In this document: positions 11,132 through 21,926 of the stretch, piece by piece
Numbering within the stretch: the stretch's first letter is position 1
Layout of the letters: the number at the start of each line of letters is the position of its first letter
Assembly: GCA_947561585.1 (NCBI GenBank)
Contig: CANNZV010002626.1
Location: 26,266-90,265, forward strand
Direction: 5' to 3'
DNA length: 64,000 nucleotides
Source: Caprella mutica
Taxonomy: Eukaryota > Arthropoda > Malacostraca > Amphipoda > Caprellidae
Made by a program: the position numbers and the translations under genes
The notes under the pieces: generated by a model
What the model saw: only the letters and a program-made list of their open reading frames with translations
What the model was told of the DNA's origin: nothing
Databases searched by the model: none

Positions 11132-12791
11132 CTTAGTGAGCAGGTGAACCTGTTGAGCAGAAGGAGAATCGGTTGTGTTCACTTGACTTGTGAAGGAACA
11201 CTGAGCAGGAGTGAAAGTGCAGCCACTTCTAGAACATACCTTTCAAAAACTCGCACTAGGAGAGTTCTACGTTAGAGTGTCTTCTAGTTGACATACCTTT
11301 GAAATTTACTCACTGAGAGGTATGTGTGGTAGATAGTAAGATAGCATGTGTTATGACATATTACACAGGAAATTAATATGATTGTAAGGACATGTTTCAC
11401 TTATGTAACACTGCATGTCATCAACTATCCATGTTGTTCGATGGGTGAAATATTTTTTGAAGAAAATTGTTCTGTAATATTTTCTTTACATTTATTAAGT
11501 ACGTGTATAATTAATAAATATTGAATAAAATACTTTCTGATGAAATTAACTCTCTATAGATATATCAGATGTGAGTTGTATTACATATAGTATATTTATA
11601 TTTTTTCATATATGACAGATACATTTTTTTAAGATTACAATAGATTTTATTTGAAACATTTTGTGATAATTTTGTTTTAAGGTAAAGAAATATGAGGAAT
11701 TCTAAAATTAGTGATTAACCCACCATCCTTTTGAAATAAAATGGTATTTTCCTATCCATCTGTGTTGCAGATTGAAGAATATTTAGTCTTATTAAATGAA
11801 TTGTTTTACATATATACACTTTTCTGTGAATAATAAATAAATACTTTCATATTATACAAATTAATAATCATAATAAGACTTGTGTTGTGTAGGATACTAT
11901 AAGTCTTTTCAGTTTTGGTATTTTTTATATTTTTTTTTATTTTTTAAATACAATATTTTTCCATTAAAAACATCTACCTTGGATTCATGGGCTGTAACGT
12001 TACTTCTACATATTGGTCTAAAATGGTTCGTGAAATTGAAGACATTTTATCAATACAACATTGTGACAAGATTGGATTTAGTATTTGAAAATATAAAGTA
12101 CCAACTTAACCATCCTATAATAGTATTATAAGTTGAACAGAGGTTCAATGTCATTAATACATATTATAATATAGTAACCTAATATGTAATCTAATAGTGT
12201 ACTTAAATTGATATAGCATCATTAGTTAGCTAATGAATTCACATTATTATGTTCCCATGTCAATGCCACGTGATTTTTTATTATTTTCTATTTTAATAAG
12301 TGATAGAAATTGGAAAAAATGAAAATACACTATATATATAAAACTTTGTCTTTAGAGCTTTAGTTATATTAAAAAAAATTCGGTTCTGACAAATTTTGAT
12401 AGCTTGGATAAAAACCCAAAATAAACTCTCTTTCAAAGAATAACAAAATGTCTAAGAATTTGCTTCGTTATCGCGATATTGATATCCCGATTCTAGGACA
12501 ATTATTTTTTGATATCATAAATAGGGAATTCATAAAACAAACATTGTTTTCTCGAAAACCTAAATTATCAAAACTTCTTAGTTTTCAAGATTAGTTAGTT
12601 TTTCGTCTCTTCAGATGAGGTGTGAGAACTGCATTGAAGCTGGAGACTGACACTTCGAACAATTGATGTACATTTAATAACATTAAAAAAGGTTTTGGGG
12701 TCTTTTATGTTTAGTTTTCCACTAATAACCCCATCTGTTAAGAACGTAAGTACTATGGAATATCTAGGCAGGAGTTCTTTTAAAGCTTTAT
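11132..12791. other. Upstream region of Tweedle 1; no other gene
   Basis: The first ~200 bases should hold the promoter and 5' UTR of Tweedle 1. A TCAGTG initiator-like sequence lies at about 11199-11204 (minus strand), with no TATA box at the expected distance. Beyond that the sequence is AT-rich and I see no gene. A minus-strand open frame at 12595-12791 has no recognisable domain. Confidence 0.45.
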
Positions 12792-13212
12792 GAGCAAGTA
12801 AAGATAACGGACCGCAGTGCGTTATCTTTACTAGCTTCATTTCTGGTCCGTTATCTTTACTAGCTTCATTTCTGGTCCGTTATCTTTACCTGGTTAAATT
12901 ATTAAATAATTGACCAGTAATTGGAATAAGAATATAATTTTGGAATCATAGATACCATATTAAAGGATTTAAGCAAAAGTTTTTTCCATCTTTTTAATAC
13001 TCGTTCTTCACTACTTCAAAATGGATCTCGTTTTTTATCAATTCCTTCAATTAATAAAATATGCAAAATAAATGGATAATCATTAATATTATCATTTATA
13101 AGGTTGTATATTTAAAAACTTCTAAAGCAAATATTTTTTTTTAACTAAAAAAAAGTTTTCTGGTCCGTTATCTTTACTAGCTTCATTTCTGGTCCGTTAT
13201 CTTTACTAGCTC
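12792..13212. mobile_element. Non-autonomous element with GGTCCGTTATCTTTACT repeats, copy 1
   Basis: The ends are inverted: GAGCAAGTAAAGATAACGGA at 12792 and CCGTTATCTTTACTAGCTC ending 13212. Next to the left end the repeat flips orientation (hairpin at about 12798-12830) and then runs as direct ~29-bp units (GGTCCGTTATCTTTACTAGC + TTCATTTCT). Two more units in the same orientation close the right end. The AT-rich middle (12890-13140) matches the copy at 46281-46692, for example 'ttttggaatcatagat'. No coding capacity and no clear target duplication. Confidence 0.85.
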
Positions 13213-14725
13213 CAAACTTCAGAAGTCAGAATCTTGAAAATTAAGCAGTTTTGATTATTTAGGTTTTCGTGAAACTATGTTTGTTATATGTTAAATTCTC
13301 TATGTATGTCGAAAGTTACTCTAGATTCAGAATCAGGGTATTAATATCTCGCTAGCGAAGCATTTTGGAAATTTAGTTATTCATGAAAAAGTTGATATTT
13401 TGTTGTTTTATAAAAGCTGTTAAATTTGGTTAGAACTGAAATGAAACATATTATCGTCATTGATTTGTTATATACAGTTATATTTACATGTAGTGAATAG
13501 ACTTTGCAGAATCTGCACTGCAGCAAGTTATAAGTATTTCAACAACGTTTCTTCTTTTTTAATTGCCTTGTATCATAATTGGATTACAATTGTCATATTA
13601 TTTTTATTAATTTGGTATCAGTGAATGGATTTTGCAGTTGATAAAATCATCGAATGATTTCTGAAATATTTCAAAGAAATACATCATAGTTTCTTACATG
13701 CATAATGTCGACAGTTTAAATTTAACTATTATTATTTTAGCATTAGAATACTATTATTCTGTTATAAGTAAGTCAATGTATTGATGTGAAAAATATTCTG
13801 TCAAGCTACTATTCTACTTATTTACTTTTTCCTTCATTCGTTTTCTATGCGAGTCATTTTCTATGAATCCTCTTGGAGGACTAACTCATATAAAATCTTC
13901 AGTTGATAACTACCTATGAAGCATAGAAATCACCACAACATTTTTGCATTAATAATATTGTATCATTAATGTCACCAATATCTTTGCTTATTTTTTTATC
14001 TTAAATGTATCAGTTATACTTCTATATTTAATAATTTAATTCTTTTGAAATGATATTGCACTTTTATTACATAAATTTCGTTGAAAGTTTTAAATACGTT
14101 ATTATTTTCTTCACATTCTCAATTCATATTTAATTAGCTATAGATAGCAACACCATGATTACATATTATTGCTCGGGTTATTTTATTTGCTGAAAAATGT
14201 AACGTGAGATACCTATTTATTTTAAGTTAAACAACTAATTCTCTCGATGTTGAACATTATACAACTTATAATAATATTTGGAAGATAGTCAAATGTTATT
14301 GTGTAGCTACTTTTCCAATTTATTTAAATATTTTCTAATTTTATTCATGGAACGGACATGTGTTTCATTTTGTTACTTTAGGAAATAGAAATCTTTAAAG
14401 TAGGACTCACCTTAATTAAATGTAATTTATTTCTGCTAATTGAATATTGAGGAGGGATGAGGTTGAATGAAAAACAAGAAGCTAATATAGTTATCTATTA
14501 TTAATGCATGAAATTGAGAAATAAAAGAAGGTAACAAATTACTACTTATTGGATAGAAACTCTTTTTGATATAACAATTCAAATGAGAAATTAGAATATA
14601 GATTTCTAAATAAATTCAATCCATTGGTCCAGATAAAATTTGATATTTTTTTTAAATTATAGAAATAACTAATATATACATAACAATAATTATTTTAATT
14701 TTAATAATGGTTTAGATTGGTCTTC
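13213..14725. other. No gene seen
   Basis: AT-rich spacer downstream of Tweedle 2. No conserved coding segment recognised. Confidence 0.5.
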
Positions 14726-15499
14726 TTATCTGCTGTAGCCACCTTGTGCTCCTTTAGGAGGTCCATAGCTTCCTCCATAAGAGGCTCCACCTCCACCAAA
14801 TCCTCCATTGACAATCTGTCCCTGGGCGGCGGACTGGCTGAGAGCTGTCTGAAGATCCACACCACCAGGTAGAGTTGGGTTCTCACCAGGACTATAGGCA
14901 ACGTAGAACACCTCTGGTTTGCTAGGTTTGTGTGGGAACTCCACAAGATCCTGGTGAATTTCATCAGGACGTTTGCTGAGGACATAAACCAAAGTTTTTT
15001 GTTTAGGTGGAGGCGCAATCATTGGTGCCAATCCTTTCTCGTACTCTGGTGCCCTCACGAATACGTAATTGTAGTGGATTTTAGGATCTGGTGCCTTTGG
15101 TCTAGGTCCGTACTTCTGCTCGTGTTTTGGGGCATTGTAGAGGTACAGGTTTCTTGAGACAACTGGACGACTGCATGTTCCATCTGCTTTTATCTGCAGT
15201 CCTGGAGGACATTCCGGACCACTGCCATAGCCGCCACTACTACTGAAATCCATTTCTTTGTATCCTCCTCCATATCCTGCGTCATAGTTAGTGCTAACAA
15301 CATTTTCTTGGTAGTTCACTTCATAGCCACCTGCTTTTGGTGGGCCGTACTGATCTGTTGCCCCGATGACTGTGCCATGGGGAGCATATCCACCAAGAGT
15401 GGGGGGAATGTACACTTCAGAGGCAGCAGCGTGCTGAAGAGGCTGACTGCCCCTTCCATCTGGCCGCCCTGAGACCAGTGCCAGCAGAGTACCTAAAAC
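14726..15499 (-). CDS. Twdl: Tweedle cuticular protein 2 (main exon)
   Basis: Secreted cuticle structural protein. The exon runs from an acceptor at 15500 (catcaag) to TAA at 14726, 257 codons plus stop. It opens VLGTLLALVSG, the last 11 residues of a signal peptide, then RPDGRG. The Tweedle domain spans about exon residues 100-225: CPPGL...ADGTCSRP, RNLYLYNAPKHEQKYGPRP, HYNYVFVRAPE, KQKTLVYVLSKRP, KPEVFYVAYSPG, NPTLPGGVDLQTAL. The tail is Gly/Tyr-rich and ends GGYSR. It is closest to Tweedle 3. The first coding exon, expected to be four codons, was not found with confidence: a promoter-like pair at 16000-16034 leads to an ATG at 15986 that meets a stop after four codons and has no good donor. 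Confidence 0.88.
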   Translation of the reverse strand, partial: VLGTLLALVSGRPDGRGSQPLQHAAASEVYIPPTLGGYAPHGTVIGATDQYGPPKAGGYEVNYQENVVSTNYDAGYGGGYKEMDFSSSGGYGSGPECPPGLQIKADGTCSRPVVSRNLYLYNAPKHEQKYGPRPKAPDPKIHYNYVFVRAPEYEKGLAPMIAPPPKQKTLVYVLSKRPDEIHQDLVEFPHKPSKPEVFYVAYSPGENPTLPGGVDLQTALSQSAAQGQIVNGGFGGGGASYGGSYGPPKGAQGGYSR

Positions 15500-17040
15500 C
15501 TTGATGGAAAACCCATTTCATATTAGTGTCTTCAAATGGTACGACTAGTTATATCATCTTTTCACTTTCGTTAGATAATTCTGTTAATGGATTCGTATTA
15601 GAATTTTAATTACTTGGTATATTTTCTTTTCAAACTTACCTTTTTAAAATTTTTATTAAACCTGTTATTAATTTAGTTAGTGACTTAAAATAACAACATT
15701 GTTGCTTTCACAGTTTTTTCATTATGAAAATATTTCGAAGAGATCAATAAGAGTTAATACATATGTTACTGTTTGATAAGTTTAGAAATGCAAATAGCCA
15801 TTTGATATAAAAATTCATCAAGTTGTGGTTTTGGTTTAATTCCTATTTAAAATCCCAAAAATGTATAATTATGAACTATTAAAACAATCCCGGAAACTAA
15901 TTAATTTCTCTCATATTTTAATTCAAGATTTATTACTGTGAGAATTAATCAAGTTGTCAGTTAAGCAAGGACTATCTAAATATCATAGCTATCAAAGTAT
16001 GACAGTGTGATGACTCTGATTCACAGTATTTATATTTAAAAAGCGAGTCAATGCTCACACAAGTGTAAAATTAATGATAACTATATATACCGATATAAAG
16101 CATAATGCTGGGAATATATAAACAATAAATATAGTATTATGTGTCGCGAACATGTGGTTTGTAGCATTAATTAGATATACAATAATTATATTGATAACTG
16201 TGGGGGAATTAATGTATTATTCAATATGCCTATTTATATTAATCTTAATATTGAAGATTAAGATTCCTGTTATAAAATTTAAATCTTTACTTCTGTTTTG
16301 AAACAAACATTTTTACAAGTCACTATAAAAGGTATAATGACAAACTATAAGTTTCTGTCTTCCTATTTAAGTTAGTGGTGTAGCTGAATTAAATCATTGT
16401 TTTAGAATTTATTGATAGAAACAATGAATCTTGAATATTCAATTCAAAATTGCGTGTATTATTTGAATAATTTTAGAAAAATGGTTCTTGAAATATATAA
16501 AATTTTGGTCGACATTTACGACAGTTTAGTATTTAGTGTTTAACTGTCATTTGCAATGGGAAAAACATAAGATCCTCTTTAGAATACAAGAGCCAAGTTT
16601 AATTGTGTTATAAGAGAGAAAGGTAGAGATGTAAAGTTGGATAACTACAATCCTGTATGTACTTACCTAACTTTACATCACACGTCTAATCTAATGATTA
16701 CTGAACGTTAAAGTTGGGTAACTAAATTTCGTGAAGAGTTACCTCTGGTTTGTAGTTAGTTACCTCTCTACACTCCAATTAATACCTCTGGTATCGAGTA
16801 ACAATGTTATCTCGCTTTTGCTTAGCAATCCTTTTATTACTTACTGTGAATTTAGTAAAATTTAATTAGTTGTAAGGAAATTTGGTTAGTAAATAGATTA
16901 GTTGTTAGGGAAATGAAACATTGTTAGTATATCGAGTCTAATGCAGATTAGACAATGCTAGAACAGGGAAATAAATAGAGGGGAGGATGAAGAGAGTGTC
17001 TTCAGAACCTCAAAAAGTATTAACATAGTAACGATTTGAC
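15500..17040. other. Tweedle 2 intron/upstream and Tweedle 3 downstream region
   Basis: AT-rich. It should contain the missing first exon of Tweedle 2 unless that gene shares an exon with its neighbour. No transposon seen. A short inverted repeat (atgtaaagtt, 16629-16638 and 16669-16678) is present. Confidence 0.4.
16000..16034 (-). promoter_or_regulatory. Candidate core promoter of Tweedle 2
   Basis: On the minus strand TATAAATA (16034-16027) is followed about 20 bases later by TCATCACACTGTCA (16013-16000). Tweedle 3 has TATATAAGG followed by TCATCACACAGTG at the same spacing. The match suggests a shared TATA plus initiator arrangement; it is inference without transcript data. Confidence 0.5.
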
Positions 17041-19967
17041 TCAAATGGAATAACCGGTGCTTGGAGGAGCCACTGGAGAGGAGTACCCACTGCTGGGGGG
17101 AGAGGGTGGAGCAGAATAACCGCCTCCACCACCACCTCCACCACCATGTCCTCCACTGGATCCACCACCGAATCCACCACCACCTCCTGATCCGCCACCG
17201 TATCCACCTCCTCCGCCTCCTCCTCCACCTCCACCGTTGATAACCTCTCCTTGTTGAGCTGATTGACTCAGAGCTGTTTGCAGGTCGATTCCACCTGGCA
17301 GCCTTGGGTTTTCTCCAGGTCCGTATGCTACGTAGAACACATCTGGTTTGGTTGGAGTGTGTGGGAACTCCACCAACTCCTGGTCGATTTGATCGGGTCG
17401 TTTGCTTAGCACGTAAACCAAAGTCTTTTGCTGTGGTGGCGGTGCAATCATAGGTCCTATTCCACCATCTTGGTCGGGGGTTCTGACGAATACAAAGTTG
17501 TAATGTATCTTGGGGTCGGGAGCAGTGGGTCTAGGTCCGTACTTTTGCTCGTGTTTTGGGGCGTTGTAAAGGTAGAGGTTTCTGGTGACGATTGGTCTGC
17601 CGCATGTACCATCAGCCTTCAACAGCTGACCTTGACTGCACTGCTTTCCACCACCACCGCCACCTCCATATCCTCCACCTCCTCCACTGCTACCACCGCC
17701 TCCGCTGCTACCTCCGTATCCCCCTCCACCACCACCACCACCACCACCGCCTCCATGTCCACCACCACCTCCGCTTCCTCCACCGCCACCACCGTACCCT
17801 CCTCCTCCTCCTCCTCCTCCGAAACCTCCACCACCTCCAAATCCTCCACCAAATCCACCACCACCGTGGCCACCATCTGGCCTAGCAGTTACGCAAAAGA
17901 TAAGGGCGCCAACAATCTGAGAAAAAGAAGTGATCTCTAGCATTGGTTTGGAAAACTCTATCACCGTCAGTCAAAGTACTCTCTTGGAGTGGAGTCAAGC
18001 TCATTCTCGAAGATGTTAGTCTTATATTTAGAGTGTTAAATAGTATTTACTTCAATTGATTCTAATAGTAAGGAAATTTTAGTAGAGAGTGAAAGTTTTG
18101 AGTTAATGTTGAATAAATTTTCGAAAGATTTTTTAAATTTTAGTCAGTTTAGTTGAAAGTCAGTCAGTTAGAGGTTAGTCAGTTAGTCATATAATACACA
18201 GAAAAGCAATAGAATATACTATTAGTAAAGTCAATATATAGGTTAATTGATATATATGTACACTCATAGAGCTAAATCTAAAATCATGCAATTGATGACA
18301 TTATGAGGAACTGAAAAATGAAATTCAATGAAAATGTTTTAGGTAGATTTAGAAACAAACAAAATGAATTTAAGAACGAATAAATTTTTCTCATTTTGAT
18401 ACCATAGTTGGTGTGAATTTAGTTTTACATTATATAGCCTCTTTCAATATGTTGAATTAACAAGTTACATTGGGATAGAACTAAGTTGGTTACGATAGCC
18501 TCTAACTCGTTCAGGCGTGCAATGTTGTGAAACACGTGACACGAGGAAGAGGAACGTGTAGGTAGCGTGACAGGAGCATGAAGTGACGGTCTGTCTATGG
18601 GACTGGACGAACATAACACATTTACTGAGAGTGTAAGAAAATATCCTATAATTAGTAGCCTCTTATTTGAAAGGTTGTAACTTAGTTTTCTATTTAATTC
18701 TCATTTCCGTCTGAGTACTTTAATTGTGGGTTTCGTGCGATCAAAGACTGTGTGACGTAACATCGGCAAGGGTAACAATTAGTCATTCCGTGGATTCACT
18801 CAGTTGGAATATAGGTTGTTCATGCTTTGCAGTCATGTAGGTTATATATATTTTACTTCGCATTATTAAATTAATGCAATTACTGAAAAAATTAATATAA
18901 ATTTTTATCAAGTACCGTATTTGATATTTAAATCCTTTACGTTATTGCTCCGTATCAATATTTGTAGAAAGTGAGAAATGTAAGTCTTTAAATAATTGAA
19001 GAGAATGAAAGTCTTCAATAAATTAATGTCCTAACGAAACAGCTGACGCTGCGCTAGCTGTCTCTACCATTACACAACGCTAAAAATACGATAAATCGTC
19101 ATGCTCATGTGATGCAATGAGAGTTTATCGGTGAAAAAGGGAAATCGTTGCGTGGATATCCTATTTATTTCACTTTCCATTGCTGCAAGAGTGGAATGTA
19201 GAAGTTAAAGAACTCAAGGCTTCTCAATCCCAGTTATGAAAATAAGTACCAAGTCGAATGATTTCGTCTTGTTCGTTTCGTGAAATAATTAGAGAGTTTC
19301 AAGAATGTGATGCTAAATGCAAATGGTGTATCTTAAGTTATATTTCAGTTATATTAAAAGCGTTTTATAAAGTTAATTACTGAGTTGTGAGATATTGTTT
19401 CCAAGAATATTCCCTTGTATTTTAAACTAAAAGATTAAACTTTTATATGATTATTCGGAGGTAGGAGTTCAATTTCGAAAAGTGAGCCAATTTCGTATCT
19501 CAAGTCGAGGGTATGAGCCAAAAAAGAAAGAAAAAAAATGTTAATTGAAAAACGGGACTTTGAATGGATTTAAAAGACAATTTGATAAAGTAAAGTTGAT
19601 GGTTTGATAAGATGAAATGAAATAATTAGAATTCATGCAATGGTAAATGAATATACAAAAATGGGATGAACACTTCAACTAGAGATAAAATGAGAATGCG
19701 AAAAATAATCCAATAATTACTACATTCAAATTTTAAAACTTTAAATTTACAAGTCATATTTATATGATACTGAATAACTCTTCAAAGTGTACTTTATAAC
19801 TGATAGTTATAATATAAAAACAATTGCGATATATAAATGTTATTTTCAGCATTCACATTTACAAAGTTGTTTGTACAAGTCAAGTTAGTATTTGTATGTT
19901 TATATGATGAGGCTACTACTAAAGAGACTTGTCATCATCACACTGGTTCACTCACCACTACTCTCAT
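17041..19967 (-). CDS. Twdl: Glycine-rich Tweedle cuticular protein 3
   Basis: Secreted cuticle structural protein. Exon 1 (19967-19956) encodes MRVV and has a perfect gtgagt donor. Exon 2 (17916-17041) follows a strong pyrimidine tract and cag acceptor; total 295 residues. The signal peptide is MRVVIVGALIFCVTA, cleaved before RPDGG. Residues ~20-95 are almost pure Gly with Phe, Tyr and His. The Tweedle domain is ~97-225: CSQGQ...ADGTCGRP, RNLYLYNAPKHEQKYGPRP, HYNFVFVRTPD, QQKTLVYVLSKRP, KPDVFYVAYGPG, NPRLPGGIDLQTAL. A second Gly-rich block and a Pro/Ser tail (ending GYSI) follow. The Gly-rich coding DNA is far more GC-rich than its surroundings and creates long spurious frames on the other strand. 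An unspliced ATG at 17964 is open too, but gives a poor signal sequence. Confidence 0.92.
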
Positions 19968-19982
19968 TGCGATGGAGTTCTT

Positions 19983-20020
19983 CACTGTGTGATGAAGCTA
20001 GCTTTGTCAGGCCTTATATA
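19983..20020 (-). promoter_or_regulatory. Core promoter of Tweedle 3
   Basis: TATATAAGG (20020-20012 on the minus strand) lies about 50 bases upstream of the ATG at 19967. About 25 bases downstream of the TATA box is TCATCACACAGTG (19995-19983), a likely start-site region. The 5' UTR would be only about 20-25 bases. Confidence 0.7.
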
Positions 20021-21039
20021 GCAGAGTCACTAGTGTCCAGCAAAACCATCCGTGAACGAAGCTCTTGACGTCCCTCCGTTACTATAGGGAGTACTACTTA
20101 CTTCTTGTCAAGACTGTACTCGAACCATATGACTCTCAAGAATTGGGACTTCTTATATTCATTGCATATGTATATTAATTGCAATGACTTTAGTTTCTTG
20201 CTAAAATATCAAATGATTCTATAGAGTTGTGGTTTTAGTTCTAGAATGTAAATTACAGAATCACGTCAAATGAACTAAATTCGAACCTTTCTAGAAAATG
20301 TGTGTAAACTATTTTAACTTTGTACATAGGAACGGATTCATCCAAGAACTCGATTTCTCTAGATTGTAGGAGAAGTTGAAAATGAAATTTATGATACAAA
20401 TATTTTAATGTATCTACAATTTATTTCATTATAAAATAGTTTTTAATAGATTTCTATTTAAATAGATCCACTATGGTTATAAAATATCTGTAATAAAAGA
20501 ATCAATCTGTAAAATCAATTGTAAATTTTCCTAACCGTTCAACAGATTTGCAAACTGTTGTTCTGCTGCTAAAAATATTCTCATGTTTGCCTTATGTTTG
20601 TTTTCTCATAGCTGAAAGTTCGGTTTATTTAAAGAGATAATATTTATCATGAATAACATTTTCTAAAATCTAAATGATGTTTCTGAACTTTCTGCGGGTA
20701 AATCAATTACTTAGGAATAAGGTATACTGCTACATATATACTATAGGTACGGGTTCCATTGTAGTTCTAGGGTTTTATTTACTTTTGATATGGTATAACT
20801 TTAAAACTTTATTGATAATAAACCTTTGAAGAGTTGTTTACTCTCGTGTATATTTATGCTAATAAAATAAGTTTAAGTTTTTGAAGTTAATATTTTTCTG
20901 TCAATATATCCCAATATAATAATTAAAATTTAATTCCATGTTTCTCTTTTAACATAGTTCTTTTTTTAATCTATGTATATAAGAATGAAATAACAACAGG
21001 AACTTTGAAGTTATACCGCCATGAGAGTAAGTCGCATAT
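20021..21039. other. Upstream of Tweedle 3; no gene seen
   Basis: AT-rich upstream DNA. It may hold enhancers of Tweedle 3, but nothing specific is recognised. Confidence 0.45.
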
Positions 21040-21926
21040 GTTCCATGTCCCAGTAGAGCAATGAAGACACCCTGAAGAAATATCTGTTCCCTTATGTCCC
21101 ACTAGAGCAATGAAGACACCCTAAAGAAATATCTGTTCCCCATGTCCTACTAGAGCAATGAAGACACCCTTAAGAAATATCTGTTCCCCATGTCCTACTA
21201 GAGCAATGAAGACACCCTAAAGAAATATCTGTTCCCCACGTCCCAATGGGTGTTAGGACAATTCGTCGCGAAGACAATTCGTCGCGAACAATTCTTCGTG
21301 GACAATTCGTTGCGGACAATTCATCGTGGACAATTCGTCGTGGACAATTCGTCGCGGACAATTCGTCGCCATATTTTCCCTTTCGCCATATTTCGTATTA
21401 TTAATTTGTTTCATATTTAATTTTACCATTTATTCGCCATATTTTCCATTTCTTTCAAATCTTCAAATTAATAAATGATACAATATTTACTTAACTTGGT
21501 ATCTACAATACAAAAGATTTTTCTAATGAATAAGTAATCTTCCATTATTTTGAATTTAATTATTCCAAATTTCGAAATAAATTATTAAACATTTGAAATA
21601 AATAAAATCAATTAAATAATAAATTAATATCGAAACTTGGTATCAACAATACGAGTATTAGAGTAATTCATATAAATCTAAAAACCTCAGATCAAACCAA
21701 CTCAAAATTTTTGGATGTAATATGAAGAATTAAAAAATGGTATAAAATTTCTTTGAATTTGAGTTAAAAGTTTTCAAATACGAATATAGAAAAAAATATA
21801 GAAAACTGTACGTCACGAATTGTCCGCAACGAATTTCCGCGACGAATTGTCCGGACACGGTCTCAGTAGAGTAATGAAGACACCCTAAATATCTGTTCCC
21901 CATGTCCCAGTAGAGCAATGAAGTCA
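21040..21926. repeat. ~57-bp tandem repeat, interrupted by a fold-back element
   Basis: Units of about 57 bp (consensus part ATGTCCCAGTAGAGCAATGA, then AGACACCCTAAAGAAATATC) repeat from about 21040 to 21245 and resume at 21861-21926. A diverged single unit occurs at about 22138-22195. The array is split by the element at 21246-21860. Confidence 0.85.
21246..21860. mobile_element. Fold-back element with GACAATTCGTCGCG repeat arms
   Basis: The left arm (21251-21370) holds about eight units of GACAATTCGTCGCG; the right arm (21812-21855) holds the inverse. The ends are ...GTGTTAGGACAATTCG and the complement of GTGTCCGGACAATTCG. The middle (21371-21811) is AT-rich and non-coding. The insertion site lies within a tandem-repeat unit, which allows the target to be inferred: TCCCA (21241-21245) and TCTCA (21861-21865), a likely 5-bp duplication with one change. 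Confidence 0.85.

Noticed and set aside
12595..12840. Minus-strand frame (ALKELLPRYSIVLTFLTDG...)
   Set aside because: No recognised domain; its N-terminal part is the fold-back element's repeat.
16091..16103. ATGCTTTATATCG with gtatat donor as first exon of Tweedle 2
   Set aside because: It would need a different phase and acceptor from the other three genes, and lies upstream of the better TATA pair; possible but unsupported.
16665..16678. 12-nt exon with perfect gtaagt donor as first exon of Tweedle 2
   Set aside because: It reads ATG TAA and lies in one arm of a small inverted repeat.
17428..17940. Long plus-strand open frames across the Gly-rich Tweedle exon
   Set aside because: They are Ser/Thr- or His-rich shadows of the GGN codons on the opposite strand.
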